From Ciona savignyi (lineage: Eukaryota; Chordata; Ascidiacea; Phlebobranchia; Cionidae): DNA of 64,000 bases. Position 1 is the stretch's first letter. Each line of letters begins with the position of its first letter. A model generated the notes under the pieces. That model had not been told where the DNA came from and did no database searches. It saw nothing but the letters and a program-made list of their open reading frames with translations. Made by a program: the position numbers and the translations under genes. Shown one piece after another: positions 21,994-34,700 of this stretch. Location: assembly GCA_000149265.1 (NCBI GenBank), contig CH003075.1, positions 964,147 to 1,028,146 on the forward strand. The letters run 5' to 3'.

Positions 21994-23589
21994 ATGTTTG
22001 TAGAAGAGAAAGAACAGTTTAACATGGAAAAGTTAATTGAAGCTGGTAAGCAACTGGGTTTGGCAGATGAAGCGCTGCTGAGATTTATTAGCGAACAACA
22101 AGCAACAGAGCGCGAGGAAAGAAGTAGGGAGAGACGTGAAGTGCGTGAGGCAGAGGAACGTAAAGTTCAAGCCGAACGCGAGGCAGAGGAACGTAAAGTT
22201 CAAGCCGAACGCGAGGCAGAGGAACGTAAAGTTCAAGCCGAACGCGAGGCAGAGGAACGCAAGATTCAAGCCGAACGAGAGGCAGAGGAACGCAAACGCG
22301 AATATCAGTTAGACCTAAAGAAAATCGAGTTGCAGATAGCTGAGGTGAACGCTACGACGAGCCCGCCTGTAGGTGTTGCTGGAAAGGCGAAAGCGCCAAG
22401 GTTGCCAGCGTTTGTGGACGGCAAAGACGAGCTTGACAGCTACTTGCTACGATTTGAAAGGTTTGCTACGAGCAGTAGATGAGAGAAATCTGAATGGGCT
22501 ACGTCTTTAAGCGCCCTTTTAACTGGTAGAGCGCTAGACGTTTATTCTAGATTGTCAGATACTGCTGCTGTAGAGTACGACCTGCTGAAGCAGGCATTGC
22601 TGAACCGATATGACCTCACGGAAGAGGGGTACCGTTCTAAATTCAGAGAAGCAAAGCCCGATAAAGATGAGAGCTCCGAGCAGTTCATCATTCGTCTGAC
22701 CAATTACTTGACAAAATGGGTGGAGATGTCAGGCTCTACTACGTCATGGGAAGAGGTTCGTGCACTTTTGGTGAAGGAGCAATTTATTCAAACCTGCCCA
22801 AAAGAACTTTCGATCTACTTGAGGGAACAAGCGCCTAAGTCTTTGGACAGTTTATCGACGATAGCGGATCAGTTTTTGAATGCACACAGCAGAAATCTGT
22901 CGTCAACTGGTAATAGAGGTGCCTCAAGGACGATGTCGGACCAGTGGAATACTCCAGTAGATGTGCAATGTTTTAGTTGTAAACAGCGTGGACACACAGC
23001 GAGAGAGTGCCCACAGCTAAAAGGTGACGCTAGTCGAGTGATTAGGAGATGCTTTGTATGTGACCGGACGGGAAATTTGGCGAAGGACTGCAAATGCCGT
23101 TCCTCAATTAGAAGCCCTGCCAAACAGGTTGGCAGTGCGGGGGAGACCTTAAATTCTAGACGCGAAAATGACGCGAAGGAGGACAAGGGGCGGAAGAAAG
23201 TCGTGTGCGAGCCTGATGAAGTGCCCGATGACGTCATGAGAAAACTTCCGGTTCGTAAGGGTCTAGTGGGAGACCGCTTGGTTGATACACTGAGAGACAC
23301 TGGTTGTACAGGTGTTATTGTCAAACGCGAATTTGTAGATGACTCCCAATTAACTGGTAGTAAAGGATTTGTTACTTTGTTAGATTCAACGACAGTCAAG
23401 GCCGAGGTGGCGAATATTACGGTCGATACGCCGTTTTACAAGGGAACTGTCGAAGCTTTTTGTTTGCCGAACACGTTGCATGACTTGATCATAGGTAACG
23501 TCCCTGGAGCTAGAAGTCCAGATGACCTCTATACAACTTGGGAAACGTCATGCGTCGTGCAAACAAGTGCCCGCAGTCGGGTTTCGTGA
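21994..23589 (+). pseudogene. LTR-retrotransposon gag with start of protease, broken by a nonsense codon
   Basis: One frame runs from 21994 to 23589 except for an in-frame TGA at 22483-22485. The N-terminal part has a charged coiled coil built from about four 33-bp units (22147-22296). A helical region with LLVKEQFIQTCPKELSIYLRE resembles the vertebrate SCAN domain, which descends from gag of Gmr1-like Ty3/gypsy elements. Two zinc-knuckle-like motifs follow: CFSCKQRGHTARECP (C-X2-C-X4-H-X4-C) and a degenerate CFVCDRTGNLAKDC with Asn in place of the histidine. RDTGCTG near 23300 fits the aspartic protease active site. The frame ends soon after it, and no reverse transcriptase, integrase or 3' LTR follows, so this is a dead fragment. 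Confidence 0.82.
22147..22296 (+). repeat. 33-bp coding tandem repeat in gag
   Basis: Units encoding AEREAEERKVQ repeat about 4.5 times, keeping frame (33 bp = 11 codons) and giving a heavily charged helix. The last units differ by synonymous and conservative changes. Confidence 0.85.
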
Positions 23590-23726
23590 GACATTATAGT
23601 GCCCTTTGCAAGAGTTGATATAATTTTTTTACAACATAATTTTTATATCCAATAAAAATGTTCGTTTAGTGAGAGAAAAGGCTGAGGAATGAACCAGCAA
23701 CCTGGTGACCGTAATGTTTGTGACCC

Positions 23727-24059
23727 GGCCCGTTGGTCTAACGGTGAGACAAGCAAAGTATGTGTCAGTCCGGACCGTTGGTCTAACGGTTAAGTGCGTC
23801 GCCTTTCAATCGAAAGATTGCATGTGCGGAACTGGTCGCTAGCTAGTCGGTTGTGTCCTAGGGCAAGGCACCTAACGAACTTTGCATGAACCCAGCGGAT
23901 TAATGGGTTCTACCAAATTGAAGAACCGTGTCTATCATATACAACACACTGCAATAGCTCCGGTAACCCGACGATGGGCGCGAAGTGATCTGACGATTGC
24001 CCGTGTGTTAACCCCCTTGGTTTTCCCATTCACGGGGATAAAGATGAATATCCTATCCT
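23727..24059 (+). repeat. SINE with duplicated 5' head
   Basis: A first partial head (CCCGGCCCGTTGGTCTAACG) is followed about 40 bp later by a second (CCGGACCGTTGGTCTAACGG) that leads into the complete SINE: AAGATTGCATGTGCGGAACTGG, the body and TATCCTATCCTTG. Two box A segments therefore sit in tandem. Confidence 0.85.
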
Positions 24060-24180
24060 TGTGCTTAATGCAATATAAAGTAGCTGACAATACACCCACC
24101 TGCTTAAACAAATATACCCAGCTGCTTAAATTAGGGTAATTTAAATATTGACCTGAATTTAATCTAATAGATTTTCCTGA

Positions 24181-24996
24181 AAAACTTCTGGTCGAAAACA
24201 AATTTTCGGAAGCGTATATCTCACAGCACGACGGCTTTCAAAGTGTAGCGGTGATGTCTTTAAACTAATTTACCTGGATACTTTCTATTCTTGTTGCTTA
24301 CTGGCCTGTGAGATTAAAGAGTTGATTATAATCAAGGAAGAGGTAGTCAAGATTATTCAATGTAACTTCCAAAGCACGCCAGAAGAAATTGAAACATTTG
24401 CGAAAAATCTTCTAGAAAATGGAAGGATCACTGGATCGATTTTATTTTACGAAATCGCTGCTGAATTCTACGGAAATGCATCGGTGGAAGCTTTAAAGGC
24501 ACAGTATTCAAGGGGACTCTATGTGGCAATCAAGGAAATGTTAAACGACAACGGAGAGTTGGGAAAGCCAGCCCGCACCTACATTATCTTATTATTCCTC
24601 AGGTTTACGCAAATGGTTCGACAGTCAGATGTCGACTCGATAGATGGATGTTTGTATGAAGCTTGGTGCTTAAACAACATGGGTCTTATTGAGGGGTTAT
24701 GTGGCGACTATGATACAAGGGTGGTTATTCAACTAAGTGCTGTTGAGATTTTGGAGACAAATCTCAATGATAATGCTGTTAAATATGCCATCTACAGTCA
24801 CTGTATATACGATCTCGGTGTGGCTTATAAAATCACATCGCATCCCAACAACGCAGTGGATTGCTTCACAAAATGTAGTGAAGCTTACGAAAAAGCTGAG
24901 GATTTAAACAGAAACGAAAAGCATGATCGACTTCAAAGGAGTAAAAGTAACTTAAGAATCGCCCTACGACAAAGCTTACACGCGAAACAGCTTTGA
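24181..24996 (+). CDS. TPR-like helical protein frame, start not determined
   Basis: Open from 24181 to TGA at 24994-24996 with no intron. No ATG lies in the first 115 codons or so, so the 5' part is either an unseen upstream exon (a possible acceptor CTGTGAG ends at 24312) or this is a non-functional copy. Visible helical, TPR-like segments include GSILFYEIAAEFYG, AWCLNNMGLIEGLCGDY and AVDCFTKCSEAYEKA. The C-terminal half lines up by eye with the C-terminal domain of the kinase gene at 38117-43881 (IYSHCIYDLGVAYK against IYALSMNTLAENKH, then TKCSEAYEK against TKTLDLYKK), over a similar length of about 220 residues. A possible AATAAA poly(A) signal is at 25590. No specific function is known to me. 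Confidence 0.55.
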   Translation, partial: KTSGRKQIFGSVYLTARRLSKCSGDVFKLIYLDTFYSCCLLACEIKELIIIKEEVVKIIQCNFQSTPEEIETFAKNLLENGRITGSILFYEIAAEFYGNASVEALKAQYSRGLYVAIKEMLNDNGELGKPARTYIILLFLRFTQMVRQSDVDSIDGCLYEAWCLNNMGLIEGLCGDYDTRVVIQLSAVEILETNLNDNAVKYAIYSHCIYDLGVAYKITSHPNNAVDCFTKCSEAYEKAEDLNRNEKHDRLQRSKSNLRIALRQSLHAKQL

Positions 24997-25772
24997 TCTT
25001 CAACCTCCCTTAGGAATTTGATCCATGGTTTGTAGGGTATATACGTCAAACTTTCGTTTCAGTTTACTTTACTTTTTTTTGTAAATATCCTTTTCAATGG
25101 ATTCAACGCAATTTTGCAACATAGAAATGTAATAACACTATGTTATGAATTAATGACTGGGTGTGTCAATTCCATCATATTGGGTGGTGAACTACTCAAT
25201 GAAGGATTTATACACGGTTACCGTCCGACAAGAAGTAAGGAAATCCGTTTTGGATCTTATCACATTTATCACGTCGTCGTTGTACGACTCTTGACCAAGT
25301 TCAGTTTCCATGAGTATTACCGTGTGTTGTGTTCGATCAAGTCACTTGCTTAGAATGTTTGCACAGCCCGTTCTAATCCATACCTGCGACCCACAAGTAG
25401 TCTACCTGGTATACCTAGACGTCTATTGTAAGTGACTTAATGGGGAGAGGCCATTTATTTTTCTTGTTTTTAACCGTTTTATCCTCATAACGACCCAAAT
25501 GTTATTTAGTGAATGTTATATTACTTTTCTGTCAGTTTCCATAAACTTACTTTTAATAATGACTCAAATTCATGGCGTCTGGTTATGTAAATAAAAAATT
25601 AAAACCTTCCACGTATTATGTTGTACATGCATGAAGTTTCAAGCTGATATACGACGACTTATTTATGTTTTGTATAACACTTCTACGACATATACAGGGT
25701 GCAATGGTAATAATAAAACAATGCTACATATTGCACAAACGTAATCTTAACGGCGATATGACGATTGTGTAG
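24997..25772. other. Spacer between convergent TPR frame and CLC gene
   Basis: Tail-to-tail region. A short frame at 25114-25353 has no recognised similarity and is probably untranslated. A candidate + strand AATAAA lies at 25590-25595. TATACAGGGTGCAATGG near 25693 looks like one terminus of a mariner-type repeat. Confidence 0.5.
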
Positions 25773-28700
25773 TTAGTTGAATAGAATGGAATCCGGGTCC
25801 TGCTTGTTGAGTTGGGCGATGTGACGTAACACATCTTTCTTTGTGATGATTCCAAGCAGTTTCCTGTGAATAAAGTATGGCGGTTGGAACTTTACGATGG
25901 CACTACAGTGTATCTGGCCATCATTATGTTCTAAGTCCGTCCGGTTAGTCTGGTGGTTTAGTGCATCCCCTTTCAGCCGAAGGGTTGTTGGTACGAAACT
26001 AGTAGCTAGCTAGTCGGTTGTGTCCTTGGGGAAGGCACTTTACGGATATTGCCGGAACCCAGTAGATTAATGGTTTGTACCAAATTGAAGGAATGTGTCT
26101 ATCATATACAACACACTGCAATAGCTCCGGTAACCCGACGGTGGGCGCGAGGTGATCTGACGATTGCCTGTGTGATAACCCCCTTGGTTTTCCCATTCTA
26201 TCCTATCGTAAGTAACGTTTTATCACGAGGTAGAACATGTAATAAGCTTACAGTTGCCAGAGCACTCTATTAACTGTCAGTTTGTTAAAATTTGATTTCT
26301 AATATGGTCAGATGCTAAATAATTAAACCGGTAGATAACTAGCTTACAACGAGCGTTTTACTACTGCAAACACTAAAGTATCTTGCTTTAACAGGTGTTT
26401 TACAAATACATGAATAGACAACAAACCCGAGAACCGGTATCTCTAAATACCACAGGATCGCTAGTACCGATTGGATCGCTTGGATCGCTTGGATCGCTTG
26501 GACCGCTTGGATCGCTTGGATCGTTTACTATACTTCGTAATTACAAAAGCCATGATATTATTGTTAGGGTTGGGGTTAAAGTTAGTTCTGGGGTTGAGAT
26601 TAGTGTTTGGGACAGGGTTAGAATTACTTTCTATAGCAATCTAAGTGGTCCAAGCGCTCCAAGCAATCCTGTAGTATTTAGAGGCACCCCCTGAGAACTG
26701 CTATAGAATAGATATTGTTAGCATGGAAAAACTAGATGCTGTCCCGACAAAGTACTAACCCGTTGTGAGTGACCAGTGCTTGTCTGATGCCGAGTTTGGA
26801 GAAGATCTCAACGACGATCTCCATGGGCGTGTGGTCGGTGACGGTGATCGGACTCAAATCCACGATGTTGAACAACCGGAGTGGGACGGGATCATTAGCG
26901 CCACCGAGTGATGGGGTGGGCGCGTGCAGAGTGAAGTAAACTAATGAGTTGCTGAGTACATGCTCATTGTTGTGGTGGGCGTTCTCTGCAACAGTTATGG
27001 AATGGATGAGATAGGATGGTCATGTTTGTCCCCGTGAATGGGAAAACCAAGGGGGTTAACACACGGGCAATCGTCAGATCACCTCGCGCCCACCGTCGGG
27101 TTACAAGAGCTATTGCAGTGTGTTGTTTTATGGAGACGTTCATTAAATTGGGTATAACCCGTCATTCCATTGGGTTCAGGCAATGTCCGTAAAGTGTCTA
27201 TCACAACCAACTAGCTAGCGACCAGTTTCGAACTTGCATCGCTTCGGCTAAAGGTGCCACACTAACCAAGATAATCAGTCTGATAAAAATGTTATGATCA
27301 ACATCGGCGTCTCGACAATGACATTTAATCTTGCCATTTGCCTCCCATGGAGTTCCTGTGTCCCAATATCTGTCACCCTAATCTATTGCTCTCGTCACCA
27401 ACCCAGCCGATATTTTTAAAAATAAACTGTGCTTGTGACCTCAGTAAACTGTCGATTCTGAACCCACAGGATAAAAAAACTACTGAGCAATACTTTTATA
27501 ATGAATTAAAACCACATCAAATCCAAGCTGTGAAACAAACCACCATACTACCCACCTAGAGCAAGTATCAGATCCCTCCGATACAGATATCCGATGAGTT
27601 GTTGGGACTCATGGGATGTGATGACAGGGAAACCGTTGTATTTAGTCGTACGAACGAGATGTTCCAAATCACCCACGGTCATTCCTTCCTGCTCTATCAC
27701 TGTGAGTGGTTGATCGCCACGACGTGGCCGCATCACATCAGTAGCTGGGGTTGGAATTAAAAGGAACATTTTGTGATCTGGCACAACAAGGATAGGATAG
27801 GATATTCATCTTTATCCACGTGGATGGGAAAACCAAGGGGGTTATCACACGGGCAATCGTCAGATCACCTCGCGCCCATCGTCGGGTTAACAGAGTTATT
27901 GCAGTATGTTGTATATGATAGACACGTTCCTTCAATTTGGTAGAACCCATTAATCGGCTGGGTTCAATAGAATAATCATACTATCTTGGGGTGTGCAGGT
28001 TTGTCAGATTACTTTGTTAGATTTATATGAAGCAGCGCTAGTACAGCATACAGCTTTCGATGTACTACACAGCAATTATTTACTTTTTACTAAAAATGTG
28101 TCAATTTTCTAGTATAATGATGACAATTTAAACCTCACACAGGCCACTTACTGAACTCCTCTGTAATTTGTGGTTTAAATTATTATCAACATAATTGTAC
28201 TGTCAAGTATTATTATTCTGTTTCCATTTACACTATGTCAATTTTTCAGTTTGATTATAATTTAACCAAACATCGCACAACGTCCTTCTAAACAAACTTA
28301 TCAGTGATTGTAGTTTGAAATATAACCCATATTATATAACTAAAATATGGAATTTTAGGTAATATGGTGGACAAACTTGTACAATAAATTCATATTTTTA
28401 ACATAAAGACATCACTTCAGCCAGCTCACCCAATGTGGTATGTGTGAACTCCTCTTTATTATCTAGGAAAGGGTATCCATTCAACCTGATGTGGCCGTCG
28501 TAGATACCTTCGTTTCCGAACGCATCACCCACCCATTTGCTGAACATTGCAGCAGCCATCAGCGGGACGATGTATTGCAATCCTCCGGTTAGTTCAAACA
28601 TTATGACGACAAGCGACACAGTCATTCGGGTCACTCCGCCTGGAAATGAAAGGAATTTGGTCAAAATTCAGTGAATTTACATCATGACAGGATGGAATAA

Positions 28701-31700
28701 AAAGAAATTTCATAAAACTGGTAATTTTACATCATGATAGGGGGGTTGAGTGACAGGAATGAAATTGGAGGATATAAATCATGAAATTTATCTAACTTAT
28801 TAACCGATGGTTTAGTTAAGGTTATTAAATGACTGTTGTCGGATAACTTTAAATCGCACTTGATGTACCTTACACCAGTGTGTAATATGGAATATATTTA
28901 CCAAATAAGGGTAAAACTTAAAACTAATATTTCCATGACTTCCCAACATTCCAACACCTAACTTTAAAACTGGATTTTTATCAGAATTTTTAAAATAATC
29001 CTAAAACCACCTATATAACTATCAAAATCCATTGCGAAATTACAACCCCTACAAAAAAATGAATTAAAAAATAAGGTTAAAACTTGAAACTGGTATTTCC
29101 ATGACATCCCAACATTCAAACACCCAACTTTAATACTATATTTTTATCAGAATTTAAAAAAAACAAACTATGTAGCTATCAAACACTATTGCGAAATTAC
29201 AACACCAGCATCATAATCATCCACACATCTCACCCAGAGTAGCAGCAGCGCCCACCATCGCATACAAGCCAGGTGTGACGCAGCTGTGCCCGGCATGGCA
29301 ACTCGTCTTCCACAATGCGCAGTCTGGATAGTTGTACACCAGCTGTTCCACCCCCACACCAATCAACCTTCCCATGATGGCACCAACCCCCATGCTGGGT
29401 ATGAACAAGCCTGTAGGCACCTGGGGTTGAAGTTGGGGTTAGACAGAGAAAATTTAATGGATGTATTACATTTTCGAAATAACTGGGTATTGGGAATACA
29501 TCAAAGGGATGTTACATTCGTCATATTCTTGCAAATTCACACTTGGATTTTTATGCAACAGTGAATAAAATTAAGGTTACTTTAATATGCAACACAGCCA
29601 ACAAATAAGGAAAAAGTCAACAAATAAGAAAAATGTCTTTATGTATAATTACAAAAAAATAAGAATAATGACTCCAGTGAATAATTAGAAAACAATATTC
29701 ATAACAAAAATCATTATTTCCTAAATTAAAAAAACAAAGTGAGACTCACTTTCTCACTTAGTGAGTATTATACAGCAATTTATTGATAACAAATACACCA
29801 ACCATTCAAATATATTGGGCATTAAACCACACGTAGCTGCTGCATTAACATTTTCCAAAAAATGACTACAAGTCTCCAAAATATTGCCCAAACAGATATT
29901 CCCAAAACTTTAAAACAACCATTACAAAAATATGGCTGCTATCTTTCAACACATTTCTGTTAAATTCTTTAATAACTGTCAAACAATGTCATTCTCTTGT
30001 ACTCTCTACAAATAATTTTACTTCTTTTGTGTATTACCACTATTTACCAACTGATTAAAACAGCACAGGCTTTTAATGGCATTACCTTTATGCCGAAGGT
30101 GAATACTGTGATGATTCCCTTGAACAGCAAGGCGAGAGCCAGCTGCCATAGAGCAGTCCGCAGTCCTGACCCGATCGGTGTTACAGGGGGATCTTTCACC
30201 ACAGAGAATGTGGCATTCACTTGCTGGAGAGGTTTGTGTATTACATTGACTTTTACTTAGTATGGTTGGTGAGAATGTATGGCTGAGTAGTATTCACATA
30301 AACAAACATGTTGTACATGGTTTCGCACCACAAACTGAAAGACCTGGTAAGCAGAAGTGCACAAGGTAGGTCACGACTAAAATAATATATTTTTTGCAAT
30401 CAATGTTTGAAACCAAACTGTTTTATGGAAATGTACAGAACGTTATTTTTACACTTTTACAATAGGGTGTCAAATCTGTAGTGAGCTCCATAAATGCTTA
30501 CAAAAAGGAGTATATAAAACCATCAAATAGTAAGGAACATTAAGACTATTTAGCTAGAACAGAATAAACCGACTACCAAAAGCTACATGATACAGTATTA
30601 TACATTGGGGCAACTATTTTTGGCAAGAATTAATCGGCACTGCAAGTCAAATATTAGGCAGAAACAAGTAATAAACTCAGGGTAGCCTATACAACGACTA
30701 GAGGCATGCAAGTTAATAAAAGAATACAACTATAAGATTGGAAGATTTCAACAGAATATTACATATCCACAATTCAGTGTTAAATCTATTAGAGTGTAAG
30801 GCATAATACAGACATTAAGTAACTATTGCTAACTTTAGGTAAATAGTTGTATAAAGTTACCACATCATGTGTCAAATAATCTCAGCAGTTTGCTGGGGAT
30901 ATGTTAGAGCAAGGTAAAAAACTTGACAATTAGTAACCTTAGTTTAACGGGTTTTACAATTAAACTAAAACAAATCAACTATTTTGAGAAACATTGCTAA
31001 AGCTCTGACACCTTTGACTGATTTTTACCAAGCTTCCCATGCACTTCCCACCCCAAGGACAACCATAGTTTTTATACAACCGATAAAAACCATAATTATT
31101 GTCCGGCCGGTTAGCCTGGCGGTTTAGTGCGATGCTTTTCAACCGAAAGGTTGCAGATTCGAAACAGGTCGCTAGCTAGTTGGTTGTGTGTTTAAGAAAG
31201 GCACTTAACGGACATTGCCTGAAGGCCCTGAACCCACCGGATTAATGGGTTCTACTAAATTAAAGAAACATGTCTATCATATACAACACACTGCAATAGC
31301 TCCGGTAACCCAACGATGGGCGCGAGGTGATCTGACGATTGCCCGTGTGTTAACCCCCTTGGTTTTCCCATTCAAGAGAATAAACATGAATATCCATCAC
31401 ACAACCCACCGAGGCAGTATAGTCGCACAGGTTGTTCTGCATCACAGGACCGCATTCCTTCACCAACTCAGCAATCATCATCGAAGCATCGATGCGAGTG
31501 TATGGGTTCGGGTAGGATGCCGCTGCTGTTATAAACGTCACAACCACAACTTCAAGGATGGGGTAGTTTCCAAGCTGTGTGATAAATACAAGTGAAGTCA
31601 AGTTGGAGAGCCAGGAGTGCAGGTTACTTGTTAAAATAGTAAAATACACTTCCATTTGATTTCTTTGTAAATGAAAACTGGGGTAGTGACCATGGTTTAG

Positions 31701-34700
31701 GTGAAAGGGCAAAAATTAGCATATTTAGTAACTTTATTCAGTACAAATGTAAAATCTATACTTTTGTTACTCAAAAATTAATTCTGCTGCCATATAAATC
31801 CCCAAGAGGTCTTTTTATACATAAAACATGGAGTGACCAGTACGGTTTACTTTTTATGATGTCAGTGTCATCACATATTTTCATACCGGAGTGACATGTC
31901 ACCCCAGTCATCACGGGAATTACCATCTTTGCTTAAGAGAAAAGTATAAAAATATGGACCTAAACAAATTCTACTGTAGACATATAAAGCAATTATGCTC
32001 ATTGTGCAATAATAAAACAAAAAAGGTTTCGGCTGTCAATCTATGACATCACATTTCTTAATTTAACATAAAAACAGATATGAGCAATTTAACAAATAAA
32101 ATATGACAAAACCAAACTTACCTTTGAGTTCTTTCTGAACTTGCACCAAGCGAGATTTGCATGAATGAACGCAGCCCCGTATAACCCACCTAACGCCCCA
32201 ATCAATGCAAACGGGACGAGCTCAAACAGAAACCAGGGTTTGTTGTACGTCACATAGAACATAACAAGATGGGAATTGCCGAAGGGGTTGATCGAGCGGA
32301 GAATAAAAGCGGCCGTTAAAGCGCAAAAGAACGATCTCCACAATGTCTTCATCGGGAAATAGTAGCTCACCTAATGATGTAAGCTGCCGATTATTTTGGC
32401 AATAAAGTGTATTGTGATCATTGGCAATTATTATAGATATAAAGGTGATAATGATTGGTGATAATAGTTGACAGCACAGTAGCACTTTAGGACTTTTATT
32501 AACTGTTAATACACGCAAGGGGGCATCATGCCCTATGCACATAACTATCTAACTGAACTGAACTATTAATACACGCTTCTTTATGAGTAAAATAGACAAG
32601 AAACATTTAGCACACCATGTAATTTTGTACAACTAACATAGTGGCCACTACCTGTCTTTCTCCTCTAAGGAAGTACTAAACTAGCTAATCAAAATACCAC
32701 ATAAGAAATCTTATCGTAAAGTCATATTCAAGTTTCTAACAGTATTTTATCATTTCTGTTCAGCTGTAAATTTGCACCGATTTATAGCCAATCAACTTTA
32801 CACCAATAACCACTTTTCCATAACATTTCACTTTTCTATAACATTTCACTTTTCTATAACATTTCACATTAACTTTACCAAGTATAAATTTGACAGAATA
32901 ACATAAACTCACTTCTTCCAGGCTGAAGAGAACACCTCCAACTGGAGCCCCAAACGCAACCGACACCCCAGCTGCAGCAGCCGCCGATAAAACTTCACGT
33001 TTCTTCGCCTCGTTTTTGCCGTACTTTGGGAACAAATGGGCGAAAATGTTCCCACAGCAGCTGGCGATGTGCACGAGCGGACCTTCCTTGCCAAGACTCA
33101 GGTTGGACGCCACAGCCAGTGGCGCAGTGATCGATTTTATCAGCAAAGTCCATTTCCCGAGGTAACCACGGATGATGAATCCACTTAGAATTGTTTTTAC
33201 CTGCAGTTGAAAAGACCACAGAAATGATGAAATATGCAAATTAATTGATTTTGGAAACAACTTAAAAGTAACTGACCATGTACTTGCTTATTATTTTGTT
33301 TTTATGTAAGTGATTAAAACATCTATTGTCGATGCTAGTTTTACTTTTAAGGCACCATTAGTAACACAAGCCCACACAAAGGATTTTACACTGGTGCTAA
33401 TCAAAAATTTCCTTCATGTTATATTTGTGTAATTAACTAGAATTGTTTATAATCTCATTTAAGTGACCTATAAAGCCGTTACGGTGCTTTTTATCTCAAG
33501 ACATTCATGGGGGTTTCTTTTATTTGCTAGGAGTTTATTATTATTTCCTTCTTAATGCTCTTAAGTAAACAAGAGAATAATGCCATAATGAAAATGAAAA
33601 TACATGTTGTAAAATATGGAAACGAAACAATAAAATACAAAACCGTGTACTGTTACAAAAAAGTGGTGTGGTTTAACTTTTTAGATTAAAATCAGATATA
33701 TAGTTGTTCATACTAATAAACCATCATACAACTAACTAAACAAATATGGCTATTAAACTGATATTTAAAGAAATCTGTTCTGATTTTGGTGACAGAAGAG
33801 ATCTAATTGTTTCCGGATTCATATAACAATCAACTAATATCCTGCTTAGCTGTAATAATACACCATGGTAGCATACATATAAACGACCCAATCACCGAAC
33901 CCACCTCAGGAATACCAGAACCACATGCATACGGAGCGAACATTTTAACCAGCAAAGCAGCCAGGGATGCAAAAATGAGAGCTGACACGATGTAGAGCAA
34001 ATAGTTCACGCCGTATGTAAGTCCGGTGTTCTGAAAGTGGAAATTTGTTTTGGAATTTGTACCTGTATATATTCGATACATATAATTTTGATTATTAAAA
34101 CAGTAGTCTAAGCCAAATGTATCGGTTTATTGTGATGAACAAAACGAAATATTTGATTCGTTACCAAATCAAACCTATTTAATCCATTATATTTCGTATC
34201 CATTGAAAAATAGTAATGGCAGACATTCTGAAATGTTAGATTTTTTGAAAAATAAATAATATCGGTTTTACAAAGAATCATCACATTTAAAAAATCTATA
34301 TTTAACAAGTCGATAAAAGCAATTTAATTCTAAAACCAAAATTAATTAATAAGAGTGCATTTTGTTATTTTCAGTAAAATTCTATCATTTAAATGTAAGA
34401 AAGGTTTGATACAAATTCTTGCACAGTGCATGTAAAACAATCAAAAATGCATTTCAATAAACTTACACTATTCTCCACCCCGAAAATGGTTGCCCATGTC
34501 TTCCATTCTGAACAACCTGTCCCACTTGGTTCAGCTGTGTGAGAGTTCCAACAGCAGGATTCCTGGTTGAGCCAGAACTTCCCACTGCATGTTCCCAACT
34601 TCACGTCTGTCAGCCACTTTGTTACAATGTCAATTAGCCCAGCGCAAGTTCCTGGGAGAGAACAGTTATAAATACATATTTTAAGGAGAATATGGGTCTG

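Noticed and set aside
22147-22296. CRISPR-like regular repeats
   Set aside because: Contiguous coding units without spacers in a eukaryotic retroelement.
22869-23399. 176-residue minus-strand frame
   Set aside because: Antisense shadow of the gag frame, with no recognisable motif.
25114-25353. Short open frame downstream of the TPR-like frame
   Set aside because: No similarity recognised and upstream of a plausible poly(A) signal; more likely 3' untranslated sequence.
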